In this document: positions 18,498 through 25,993 of the stretch, in pieces
Layout of the letters: every line of letters starts with the position of its first letter
Numbering within the stretch: position 1 is the first letter of the stretch
Source of the DNA: Streptomyces colonosanans
GTDB lineage: Bacteria > Actinomycetota > Actinomycetes > Streptomycetales > Streptomycetaceae
Direction of reading: 5' to 3'
Length of the DNA stretch: 64,000 nt
Assembly (NCBI RefSeq): GCF_001866645.1
Contig: NZ_MLYP01000041.1
Coordinates: 1 to 64,000, forward strand
Notes under the pieces: generated by a model
Told to the model about the DNA's origin: nothing
The model's input: only the letters and a program-made list of their open reading frames with translations
Databases searched by the model: none
Made by a program: the position numbers and the translations under genes

Positions 18498-19348
18498 CCC
18501 TCGCATCCGAGACGACAGCCACCCTGGGCGCGCCGACCGACGCCCTGCGCAAGGCCCTCACCAGTCAGATCCGCCCGTCCCGCCCCAACCCGCTCACCGC
18601 CGTACGGGTCTCGGCCTGGCGGACGATGCGGAAGATGAAGCACTACGGCGTGGCCGTGCTGTTCGACGTCACGCTGATGCCCATCATCTTCCTGCTGACC
18701 TTCACCTATCTCTTCGGCGGCGCGTTTGCCGGATCGACCAAGGAGTACCTCCAGTACTTTTTACCCGGCGTCCTTGTGCAGACCGTCGTGATGCCCACGG
18801 TCTACACCGGTACCGCGCTCAACATGGACATCACCCGGGGCATCTACGACCGCTTCCGGACCATGCCCTTCTGGCAGCCGGCCACCATCGTGGGCAGTCT
18901 CCTCGGCGACATCGTCCGCTATGTGCTGGCGCTGACCACGACGATGGGTGTCGGTCTCGCCCTGGGCTTCCGCCCCGACGGCGGAGTGGGTGGCGTGCTG
19001 GCCGCAATGCTCCTGCTGCTTGTCTTCGCGGTGAGCGTCAGCTGGATCTTCGCCGCCCTGGGGATGGTCGCCAAGGCGCCCGAGACGGTGTCCGGCTCCA
19101 GCATGCTGGTGATGTTCCCCCTGGTCTTCACGAGCAACATCTTCGTGAAGCCCGACACGATGCCGGGCTGGATGGAGACGATCGTCAACGCCAACCCGGT
19201 CAGCAACGCCGCCACCGCCGTCCGCGGACTGGTCCACGGCGACGCCAGCGGCTCGGACATCGGCTGGGTTCTGCTGGCCTGTGGAGTCATCACCCTGATC
19301 TTCGCCCCGCTGACCATGTACCTGTACCGCGCAAAGAGCCGCAGCTAG
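18494..19348 (+). CDS. DrrB-type ABC-2 exporter permease
   Basis: The 284-residue protein has a cytoplasmic N-terminus, six hydrophobic segments and the ABC-2 permease signature region (NIFVKPDTMPGWMETIVNANPVSNAATAVRGL, here cited as its parts KPDTMPGWM and NANPVSNAATA). It should form the membrane channel for the preceding ATPase and export a hydrophobic compound, possibly an antibiotic; the substrate is unknown. Its start overlaps the stop of the ATPase gene (ATGA), giving translational coupling. After its stop the sequence degenerates into insertion-sequence and rhomboid fragments. Confidence 0.9.
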
Positions 19349-19881
19349 CGGCCTGGCCTCTTACGCCGGCCTCGCCCCGACGACGAGGGCGTCAGTGACG
19401 GTCACCCTCTACCGCCGCAGAGGCAGCAGGAATTCCACACCTTGAACCCGCCCCAACCACGCCTGACGGCAGAGTCCGTGGAGAGCCCGGTACTCGCAGA
19501 CGAGTACGCCGGGTTCGGTGAGCGGCAGGGAGAAACGGGCCGGTGGCAACACTGGCACCGCGCTCCGTACCGACTCGACAGGCACCCCCTGAACAGCCAC
19601 GGCAGCCAGGATCGGTTGTCCTCCCCCGTCGGCCGGCCCTGAGCTGCCGTGGCTTCCCCTTCCGGGACTCCGTGAAGCTGGTCCGTTCCTCCGGGCGGAC
19701 GGTGGCCGAGGTGGCCCGCGACACCCCAGGTGCGCACGCTCGCAGTGGACGAGGACGAGATTCTCACCGGCCTTCGTGCCGCACCGGGCCGAGGGCGAGT
19801 ACTCATCCGTCGGGCGCCGAGGGGGAGACTGAGTCCTGGGATGGCGCTCCCGTGCCGGACGACCTCCGCCAGACCCGAATG
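19349..19881. other. degenerate stretch with an IS3 scar
   Basis: No intact gene is convincing. Plus-strand 19660-19726 encodes FRDSVKLVRSSGRTVAEVAR, which strongly resembles the N-terminal helix-turn-helix of IS3-family OrfA transposases (typical form RRDAVELVRSSGRPIAEVAR). It has no usable start and soon loses homology. A 63-codon minus-strand frame at 19409-19600 is not recognised. Confidence 0.5.
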
Positions 19882-20089
19882 GTCAGGGTCTGGATCCTCG
19901 TGCCGTTCCTTCTGTTCCTGCCGCTGCGGCTGCCGGCGGATCGTGCTCGGCTTCTGGTTCGTGCTGCAGGCGGTCTACTCGTCCGGCGACGCCGTCTCCG
20001 CGGCCGGGACCGTGACGTAGTTCATCGTCGGCATGGCCCTGGCCTGGCCGCTGCCCCCGTGCACCCCGCCACCACCCGAACCGCTGTGA
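19882..20089 (+). pseudogene. broken copy of the rhomboid 3' end
   Basis: About 138 nt (19882-20019) match 14974-15113 of the intact rhomboid gene with three substitutions and one 2-nt deletion that shifts the frame. The match then becomes patchy: a segment holding the catalytic-histidine codons (AAHVV) is missing, while the region coding the GMLLAWPL-like end is recognisable but diverged. The copy has no start and cannot be functional. It is in the same orientation as the intact gene and marks the right edge of the accessory block. Confidence 0.85.
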
Positions 20090-20155
20090 GGCAGGCGCGG
20101 CCCGGGTGGTGAGCCGTCGGTGGGGAGTGCGGGGTGATGTGCCCGGCGGCGCAGG

Positions 20156-21223
20156 TCAGCGGGCCGTCTGCGCGTGGACGTACTCCACGAGGCGGGTGAG
20201 GGCGTCCGGGTCGGTGGACGGCATGACGCCGTGACCAAGATTGAAGACATGCCCTTCGAGACCGGCGGCCGCGTCGAGCACCTCGCGGGTCTTGGCCTCG
20301 ACGGCCTCCTGCGGGGCGAAGAGGATCGCCGGGTCGAGATTGCCCTGCAGGGCCTTGCCTGGACCGACCCGGCGGGCCGCCTCGTCGAGCGGGACGCGCC
20401 AGTCGACACCGACGACATCCGCGCCCGCCTCGCCCATCAGGCCGAGCAGTTCGCCGGTGCCGACGCCGAAGTGGATGCGGGGGACGCCGTACTCCTCGAC
20501 GGCCCGGAAGACCTTGGCCGAGGCGGCCAGCACGGAGCGGCGGTAGTCGACGGGGGCGAGGGCGCCGGCCCACGAGTCGAAGAGCTGCACCGCCGAGGCG
20601 CCCGCTTCGATCTGGACCTTGAGGAAGGCGGCCGTGATGTCAGCGAGCCGGTCCAGCAGATCGGCCCACAGCTGCGGGTCGCCGTACATGAGCGCCTTGG
20701 TGTGCTCGTACGAACGCGACGGGCCGCCCTCGATGAGGTAGCTGGCCAGGGTGAAGGGGGCACCCGCGAAACCGATCAGCGGGGTGGCGCCCAGCTCGGC
20801 GGTGAGCAGCCCGATGGCCTCCGTGACATACGAGACGTCCTCGGGGGTCAGGTCGCGCAGCCGGGCCAGGTCGGCGCGGGAGCGGACCGGGTTCTCGACG
20901 ACCGGGCCGACGCCGGGCTTGATGTCGAGGTCGATACCGACGGCCTTGAGCGGGACGACGATGTCGCTGAAGTAGATGGCCGCGTCCACGCCGTGCCGGC
21001 GAACCGGCTGCAGCGTGATCTCCGCGACCAGTTCGGGCCGCATGCAGGACTCGAGCATCGGGATGCCCTCGCGCACCTTGCGGTACTCGGGCAGGGATCG
21101 CCCGGCCTGCCGCATGAACCACACCGGGGTGTGCGGCACTGGCTCGCGCCTGCACGCCTTGAGGAAGGCGGAGTCGTACGTGGCTGTCGGCTGGCCCTTT
21201 GCGGGGCGCTGGTTCGCACTCAC
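20156..21223 (-). CDS. hemE: uroporphyrinogen decarboxylase
   Basis: HemE removes the four acetate carboxyls of uroporphyrinogen III to give coproporphyrinogen III, the substrate of the HemY/HemQ branch encoded at 11-13 kb. The 355-residue length is normal. PVWFMRQAGRSLPEYR is the signature at the N-terminus, followed by IYFSDIVVPLKAVG with the catalytic aspartate and GFAGAPFTLASYLIEGG and ends with NLGHGVMP. The GTG start has GAGACT (21230-21235) ending 7 nt upstream, compatible with a leaderless message. Divergent from the DUF3000 gene. Confidence 0.96.
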   Translation of the reverse strand: MSANQRPAKGQPTATYDSAFLKACRREPVPHTPVWFMRQAGRSLPEYRKVREGIPMLESCMRPELVAEITLQPVRRHGVDAAIYFSDIVVPLKAVGIDLDIKPGVGPVVENPVRSRADLARLRDLTPEDVSYVTEAIGLLTAELGATPLIGFAGAPFTLASYLIEGGPSRSYEHTKALMYGDPQLWADLLDRLADITAAFLKVQIEAGASAVQLFDSWAGALAPVDYRRSVLAASAKVFRAVEEYGVPRIHFGVGTGELLGLMGEAGADVVGVDWRVPLDEAARRVGPGKALQGNLDPAILFAPQEAVEAKTREVLDAAAGLEGHVFNLGHGVMPSTDPDALTRLVEYVHAQTAR

Positions 21224-21490
21224 GCCGAAAGTCTCGCACGGCCCGCAGACAGGGCGCTCCGGGGGCAAGCGGCGGGACGGAGGAGCGCCCCGCGAGGTGC
21301 GCGGGGAGGTGACACCGACCGGTTCGGCCGCGTGGGCGCGACGAGCCGCCCGGCCCCGCAGCCGCCGTACGACAGCCCCCCGCGGCATCCGCCGACGGCC
21401 GCCGTCACCAGGGGCCACAGCCGAAGCCGCACGCCGCCGTTCCCGGCCAAACCGCCGGAGGCAATCCCTGCGAAGGCGCTTTCTTCCCCT

Positions 21491-21496
21491 TAATCT
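21491..21496 (+). promoter_or_regulatory. -10 element for leaderless DUF3000 gene
   Basis: TAATCT ends 7 nt before the ATG at 21504, so the transcript should start at or just before the start codon. No Shine-Dalgarno sequence is present. Confidence 0.55.
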
Positions 21497-21503
21497 TCCC
21501 CGC

Positions 21504-22172
21504 ATGGCTGCGGCTCAGGGACCACTGACGGACGACGCTGGCGGAATGGACGAAGCGCAGGAGGGGGAAGCGAAGGCGATGGAGACGGCTCCGCTGCCCT
21601 TCCGTGCCGCGGTCGAGGCGCTGCGGACCACGCGGTTGCGGCCGGAGATCGAGATCGAGCCCGTACGCCCGCCGCAGCGGCTCGCCCCGCACGCGTACGC
21701 GCTGGAGGCCGCGGTCGTCCAGGACGGCGAGGACCTGGCCGACGGGCGCCTCGTCCTGCTGCACGACCCGGCCGGACACGGCGCCTGGCAGGGCGCCTTC
21801 CGCCTGGTGACGCTGGTGCGCGCGGAGCTCGAACCGGAGATGGCCGCGGACCCGCTGCTGCCCGACGTGTGCTGGTCCTGGCTGACCGGCGCGTTCCAGT
21901 CCCGGGGGCTGCCGTACGGCGAGCCGAGCGGCACCGTCACGCGCGCGAGTTCCCACTACTTCGGCGGGCTAGCCGCACGCCCGGCCGTCTCCCAGATCGA
22001 GATCCGTGCCTCCTGGACGCCTCGCGAGGGCCTCGGCGGCGTCCCGGACACGGCCTCCCACCTGGCCTCCTGGTGCGATCTGCTGTCCCAGGTGGCGGGC
22101 CTGCCCCCCGGGGGCCCGGGCGACACCTCGGTGGTCACGTTGCCTCAGCGCCGGGGGCCGCGGCCCCGCTGA
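21504..22172 (+). CDS. DUF3000 protein
   Basis: The 222-residue soluble protein matches the actinobacterial DUF3000 family by its FRAAVEALRTTRLRPEIEIE start, the LAPHAYALEAAVVQD strand, the WSWLTGAF segment and the TASHLASWCDLLSQVAGLPP end. No catalytic motif is evident and no function is established to my knowledge. The gene is consistently placed between hemE and whiI in Streptomyces as I recall. A -10 hexamer directly upstream suggests leaderless translation from the chosen ATG; longer frames run antisense through hemE and are not real. Confidence 0.85.
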   Translation: MAAAQGPLTDDAGGMDEAQEGEAKAMETAPLPFRAAVEALRTTRLRPEIEIEPVRPPQRLAPHAYALEAAVVQDGEDLADGRLVLLHDPAGHGAWQGAFRLVTLVRAELEPEMAADPLLPDVCWSWLTGAFQSRGLPYGEPSGTVTRASSHYFGGLAARPAVSQIEIRASWTPREGLGGVPDTASHLASWCDLLSQVAGLPPGGPGDTSVVTLPQRRGPRPR

Positions 22173-22273
22173 CGCCGCCGATCCTTTCTATCGGCCCCGG
22201 CGCGGGCCGTGCCGTACACACGGGGGCGACGCGACTCTCGTCAATCCGCCATTGACAGCCCTTGCCATCTCTT

Positions 22274-22307
22274 TGTCGATACGGCCACTTTCGGCCCCGT
22301 ATCGACA
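22274..22307. promoter_or_regulatory. 11-bp inverted repeat upstream of whiI
   Basis: TGTCGATACGG (22274-22284) and CCGTATCGACA (22297-22307) are perfect inverted arms around a 12-nt centre that itself holds GGCC...GGCC. It sits about 100 nt past the DUF3000 stop and 190 nt before the whiI GTG, in an unusually AT-rich 320-nt intergenic region. It could be an operator, a terminator for the DUF3000 gene, or an mRNA hairpin. TTGACA occurs at 22252-22257. Confidence 0.5.
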
Positions 22308-22497
22308 TCGGAGCGAACCCAATCGATCTTCGAATGATCGCCCGCTCGTCCGAATTGCACGGATTGTTACTCACCAAATCGTGATCATTCTCTAAAGGAG
22401 CACGAGTTTGGTGCCGAAGACGACTGTGACCTTGAAAGCACGGTTCGTCCCGGCTTCATCCCCAGAGCCGGCCCCGTCCCGCACCCCAGGAGGCCTG

Positions 22498-23160
22498 GTG
22501 TCCGTTCTCCTCGAGCAGCCCGCAAGCCTGGTCGCCTACCGCCCGAACAAGCCGACCGCCATGGTGGTCGTGGCCGACCCTCGGGTCCGTTCCACCGTCA
22601 CCCGCCACCTCTGGGCGCTCGGAGTGCGCGACGTCATCGAGGCGTCGTCCGTCGCGGAGGCCCGTCCCCGTATCGGCAACCCGCGCGACATCTGTGTCGC
22701 CGACGTCCATCTTCCCGACGGCTCCGGCCTCACCCTCCTGTCGGAGACCCGTGCCGCGGGCTGGCCCAACGGCCTCGCCCTGTCCGCCGCCGACGACATC
22801 GGCGCCGTACGCAACGCCCTCGCGGGCGGCGTGAAGGGCTATGTCGTCACCGGCACGCGCACGAACATCGGGCTCCCCACCCGGCCCGGCGCCGCCCCCA
22901 TCGGCGCCGCCGCCGCCCGCCTGCACCGCCGCCCCCCGGGCGCCCCGAGCCACCCGGGCGGCTACCGCGAACTGTCCGGCCGCGAGGTCGAGGTGCTGCG
23001 CCTGGTCGCCGAAGGCCAGTCGAACAAGGCGATCGGCGTCTCCATGGGCCTGTCCGCGCTGACCGTCAAGAGCCACCTCGCCCGCATCGCCCGCAAGCTC
23101 GGCACGGGCGACCGCGCCGGGATGGTGGCCGTGGCCCTGCGCACCGGCATCATCCACTGA
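22498..23160 (+). CDS. whiI: atypical response regulator WhiI
   Basis: WhiI is a sporulation regulator of aerial hyphae that acts as a heterodimer with BldM in the characterised streptomycetes. The protein has an N-terminal receiver-like domain (MVVVADPRVRSTV, CVADVHLPDGSGL, GVKGYVVTGTR) and a C-terminal LuxR/NarL helix-turn-helix (LSGREVEVLRLVAEGQSNKAI, then ALTVKSHLARIARKLGT). One acidic-pocket aspartate and the conserved lysine after GYVV are replaced, as described for WhiI, so it probably is not controlled by ordinary phosphorylation. AGGAGG precedes this GTG by 4 nt; an earlier TTG/GTG at 22408/22411 with AAAGGAG would add about 30 low-complexity residues. Published work makes it sigma-WhiG-dependent. 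Confidence 0.9.
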   Translation: MSVLLEQPASLVAYRPNKPTAMVVVADPRVRSTVTRHLWALGVRDVIEASSVAEARPRIGNPRDICVADVHLPDGSGLTLLSETRAAGWPNGLALSAADDIGAVRNALAGGVKGYVVTGTRTNIGLPTRPGAAPIGAAAARLHRRPPGAPSHPGGYRELSGREVEVLRLVAEGQSNKAIGVSMGLSALTVKSHLARIARKLGTGDRAGMVAVALRTGIIH

Positions 23161-23232
23161 ATCCGATCCTCATCCCGATACCGCAATCCTTCACCGGCAC
23201 GTGTGACACATGACTGGTTTACGACCCTCCCG

Positions 23233-23264
23233 CGCCCGCCGACGGAACGTTCCGTCGGCGGGCG
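23233..23264. terminator. whiI terminator palindrome
   Basis: A perfect 32-nt inverted repeat with 16-bp arms centred on AACGTT lies 72 nt past the whiI stop codon. It has no spacer between arms and no T-run, the common Streptomyces form of intrinsic terminator. Confidence 0.75.
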
Positions 23265-23291
23265 TCGTCCATCCACCGATACCCTTGACGC

Positions 23292-24566
23292 GTGACCGAC
23301 GCCCAAGAGACCGCAGCAGACAGCCCACTGCGAACCACCGGAGGCGCCCCTCCGGACGACGTCGAAGCGGCGCCGCGCCCCTTGCTCGAACCACGGGACG
23401 GCCTTCCGCCCGTGATCGTCGATGACGCCTCGCTCTCCGAGGTGATCGCCGCCTTCGCCGCCGGTACCGGCCCTGTCGCCGTCGACGCCGAACGCGCATC
23501 CGGCTACCGGTACGGCCAGCGCGCCTATCTGGTGCAGCTGCGCCGCCAGGGCGCGGGCACCGCGCTGATCGACCCCGCGGCCTGCCCCGATCTGACGGGC
23601 CTGGGCGAAGCGATCTCCGGTGTGGAGTGGGTACTGCACGCCGCGACCCAGGACCTGCCGTGTCTGCGCGAGATAGGCATGACGCCCAGGCGCCTGTTCG
23701 ACACCGAGCTGGCCGGGCGCCTCGCCGGATACCCGCGGGTGGGGCTCGGCGCCATGGTGGAGAACGTCCTGGGGTTCGTCCTGGAGAAGGGGCACTCCGC
23801 CGTCGACTGGTCGACACGGCCCCTGCCCGAGCCCTGGCTGCGCTACGCAGCGCTCGACGTGGAACTGCTCGTCGACCTGCGGGACGCGCTGGAGAAGGAA
23901 CTGGACCGGCAGGGCAAGCTGGACTGGGCCTGGCAGGAGTTCGACGCGATCGCCTCCGCGCCGCCGCCGGAGCCGCGCAAGGACCCCTGGCGCCGTACGT
24001 CGGGGATGCACAAGGTGCGCCGCCGCCGGCAGATGGCGGTCGTCCGGGAGCTATGGCAGACCCGGGACCGGATCGCGCAGCGGCGGGACATCTCCCCGGG
24101 CAAGGTGCTCGGGGACGCGGCGATCGTCGAGGCGGCCCTCGCACTCCCGCCGAACGTACACGCGCTGGCCTCGCTCAATGGCTTCGGGCACCGCATGGGC
24201 CGTCGTCAGCTGGAGCAGTGGCAGGCCGCGGTGGATCGCGCGCGGGCACTCCCCGAGGCCGAGCTGCCGCAGCCCGGGCAGCCGGTGACCGGGCCCCCGC
24301 CGCCGCGGGCGTGGGCCGACAAGGACCCCGTCGCCGCCGCACGGCTGACCGCGGCACGCGCCGCGGTGTCCGCGCTGGCCGAGCGACTGCACCTGCCGCA
24401 GGAGAACCTGATCACCCCGGACACGGTGCGGAGGGTGTGCTGGACGCCGCCGAACCAGACCGACGAGGAGTCGGTCGCTGCCGCGCTCACCGGGTACGGG
24501 GCTCGGTTGTGGCAGGTCGAGCAGGTGACGCCGGCGCTCGTTGCCGCGCTGACGGTCAAGGGCTAG
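23292..24566 (+). CDS. rnd: ribonuclease D
   Basis: RNase D is a 3'-5' exoribonuclease that trims tRNA and other stable RNA precursors. The 424-residue protein shows the DEDD exonuclease motifs: VAVDAERASGYRYGQ (D and E), HAATQDLPCLRE, FDTELAGRLAGY and the DEDD-y motif with the YAALDVELLVDL tyrosine/aspartate. Two helical HRDC-type regions follow (residues about 230-300 and 330-424). The GTG is 6 nt after TACCCT (23280-23285), a fair -10 box, so translation is probably leaderless. It sits between whiI and the fadAB operon on the same strand. Confidence 0.92.
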   Translation: MTDAQETAADSPLRTTGGAPPDDVEAAPRPLLEPRDGLPPVIVDDASLSEVIAAFAAGTGPVAVDAERASGYRYGQRAYLVQLRRQGAGTALIDPAACPDLTGLGEAISGVEWVLHAATQDLPCLREIGMTPRRLFDTELAGRLAGYPRVGLGAMVENVLGFVLEKGHSAVDWSTRPLPEPWLRYAALDVELLVDLRDALEKELDRQGKLDWAWQEFDAIASAPPPEPRKDPWRRTSGMHKVRRRRQMAVVRELWQTRDRIAQRRDISPGKVLGDAAIVEAALALPPNVHALASLNGFGHRMGRRQLEQWQAAVDRARALPEAELPQPGQPVTGPPPPRAWADKDPVAAARLTAARAAVSALAERLHLPQENLITPDTVRRVCWTPPNQTDEESVAAALTGYGARLWQVEQVTPALVAALTVKG

Positions 24567-24695
24567 TGCCCCGGCAGGCCGGGGGTCGCCGTGGGACGTT
24601 TCGTCGCACGGCGGCCGCGGGCCGTCGCGGGAGCTTCACGGCTGCGCCGAAAGTGTGACCTTCACCGCTCCCGCCTGCGGGACTGGGCAGCTTGG

Positions 24696-24733
24696 TTACC
24701 CACGAGTAGCATGGTGCTGAGCGCGCGCTCAGC
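24696..24733. promoter_or_regulatory. candidate operators of the fadAB operon
   Basis: Two elements lie 40-80 nt before fadA. TTACCCACGAGTAG (24696-24709) is an imperfect palindrome of the TTAC...GTAA type, and GCTGAGCGCGCGCTCAGC (24716-24733) is a perfect 18-nt palindrome. Beta-oxidation genes in actinobacteria are commonly controlled by TetR-like acyl-CoA sensors binding such sites; the specific regulator cannot be named from sequence. Confidence 0.45.
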
Positions 24734-24775
24734 GCGTCGCAGCAGTGCCATCCCGCACCCTGGAGGAGAGCCATC

Positions 24776-25993
24776 GTGCCTCGTACCGTCAGGGACGTCG
24801 TCTTCGTCGACGGCGTCCGCACCCCGTTCGGCAAGGCGGGCCCGAAGGGCATCTACCACGAGACCCGCGCCGACGACCTCGTCGTGAAGGCGATCCGGGA
24901 GCTGCTGCGCCGCAACCCGGGTCTCGACCCGAAGAAGGTCGACGAGGTCGCCATCGCAGCGACCACTCAGATCGGTGACCAGGGCCTGACCATCGGCCGC
25001 ACCGCCGGCATCCTCGCGGGCCTGCCGACCTCGGTTCCGGGTTACTCCATCGACCGCATGTGCGCGGGCGCCCTGACCGCGGTCACCGCCGTCTCCGGCT
25101 CCATCGCCTTCGGCGCGTACGACGTCGCCATCGCCGGCGGTGTCGAGCACATGGGCCGCCACCCGATGGGCGAGGGCGTCGACCCCAACCCGCGGTTCGT
25201 CAGCGAGAAGCTGGTCGACGAGTCGGCCCTGTTCATGGGCATGACGGCGGAGAACCTGCACGACCGCTACCCGCAGATCACCAAGCAGCGCGCCGACGAG
25301 TACGCGGTGCGCTCGCAGGAGAGGGCCGCCAAGGCGTACGCCAACGGCAAGATCCAGCAGGATCTGGTGCCGATCTCCGTGCGCCGCACCTCCCCCGAGG
25401 GCGGCGAGACCGGCTGGGGCCTGGTCACGGCCGACGAGCCGATGCGCCCGGGTACCACCCTGGAGAACCTGGCGAACCTCAAGACGCCGTTCCGCGTGCA
25501 CGGCCGGGTCACCGCGGGCAACGCGGCCGGTCTGAACGACGGCGCCACCGCCTCGGTCATCGCGTCCGAGGAATTCGCCCGCGAGATGGGCCTGCCGGTC
25601 AAGATGCGCCTGGTCTCCTACGCCTTCGTGGGCGTGGAGCCAGAGATCATGGGCTACGGCCCGATCCCGGCGACCGAGAAGGCCCTCGCCAAGGCGGGTC
25701 TGTCCATCTCCGACATCGGCCTGTTCGAGATCAACGAGGCCTTCGCCGTCCAGGTCCTGGCCTTCCTCGACCACTACGGCATCGCGGACGACGACGAGCG
25801 CGTCAACCAGTACGGCGGCGCCATCGCCTTCGGCCACCCGCTCGCCTCCTCCGGCGTCCGTCTGATGACGCAGCTGGCCCGCCAGTTCGAGGAGCAGCCC
25901 GAGGTCCGCTACGGCCTGACCACCATGTGCGTCGGCTTCGGCATGGGCGCGACGGTCATCTGGGAGAACCCGCACTTCGAGGGGGACAAGTGA
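24776..25993 (+). CDS. fadA: acetyl-CoA acyltransferase (3-ketoacyl-CoA thiolase)
   Basis: The 405-residue enzyme performs the thiolytic last step of fatty acid beta-oxidation, releasing acetyl-CoA. The acyl-accepting cysteine is in SIDRMCAGAL (about residue 91), the active-site histidine in FGHPLASSG, and the second cysteine in TTMCVGFGMGA near the C-terminus. The GTG has GGAGGAGAG 5-10 nt upstream. It overlaps fadB by GTGA, so the two subunits of the beta-oxidation complex are coupled. Upstream palindromes suggest acyl-CoA-responsive control. Confidence 0.95.
   Translation: MPRTVRDVVFVDGVRTPFGKAGPKGIYHETRADDLVVKAIRELLRRNPGLDPKKVDEVAIAATTQIGDQGLTIGRTAGILAGLPTSVPGYSIDRMCAGALTAVTAVSGSIAFGAYDVAIAGGVEHMGRHPMGEGVDPNPRFVSEKLVDESALFMGMTAENLHDRYPQITKQRADEYAVRSQERAAKAYANGKIQQDLVPISVRRTSPEGGETGWGLVTADEPMRPGTTLENLANLKTPFRVHGRVTAGNAAGLNDGATASVIASEEFAREMGLPVKMRLVSYAFVGVEPEIMGYGPIPATEKALAKAGLSISDIGLFEINEAFAVQVLAFLDHYGIADDDERVNQYGGAIAFGHPLASSGVRLMTQLARQFEEQPEVRYGLTTMCVGFGMGATVIWENPHFEGDK

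Noticed and set aside
19409..19600. 63-codon minus-strand frame
   Set aside because: Not recognised, lies in degenerate sequence beside IS and rhomboid scars and has no clear start signal.
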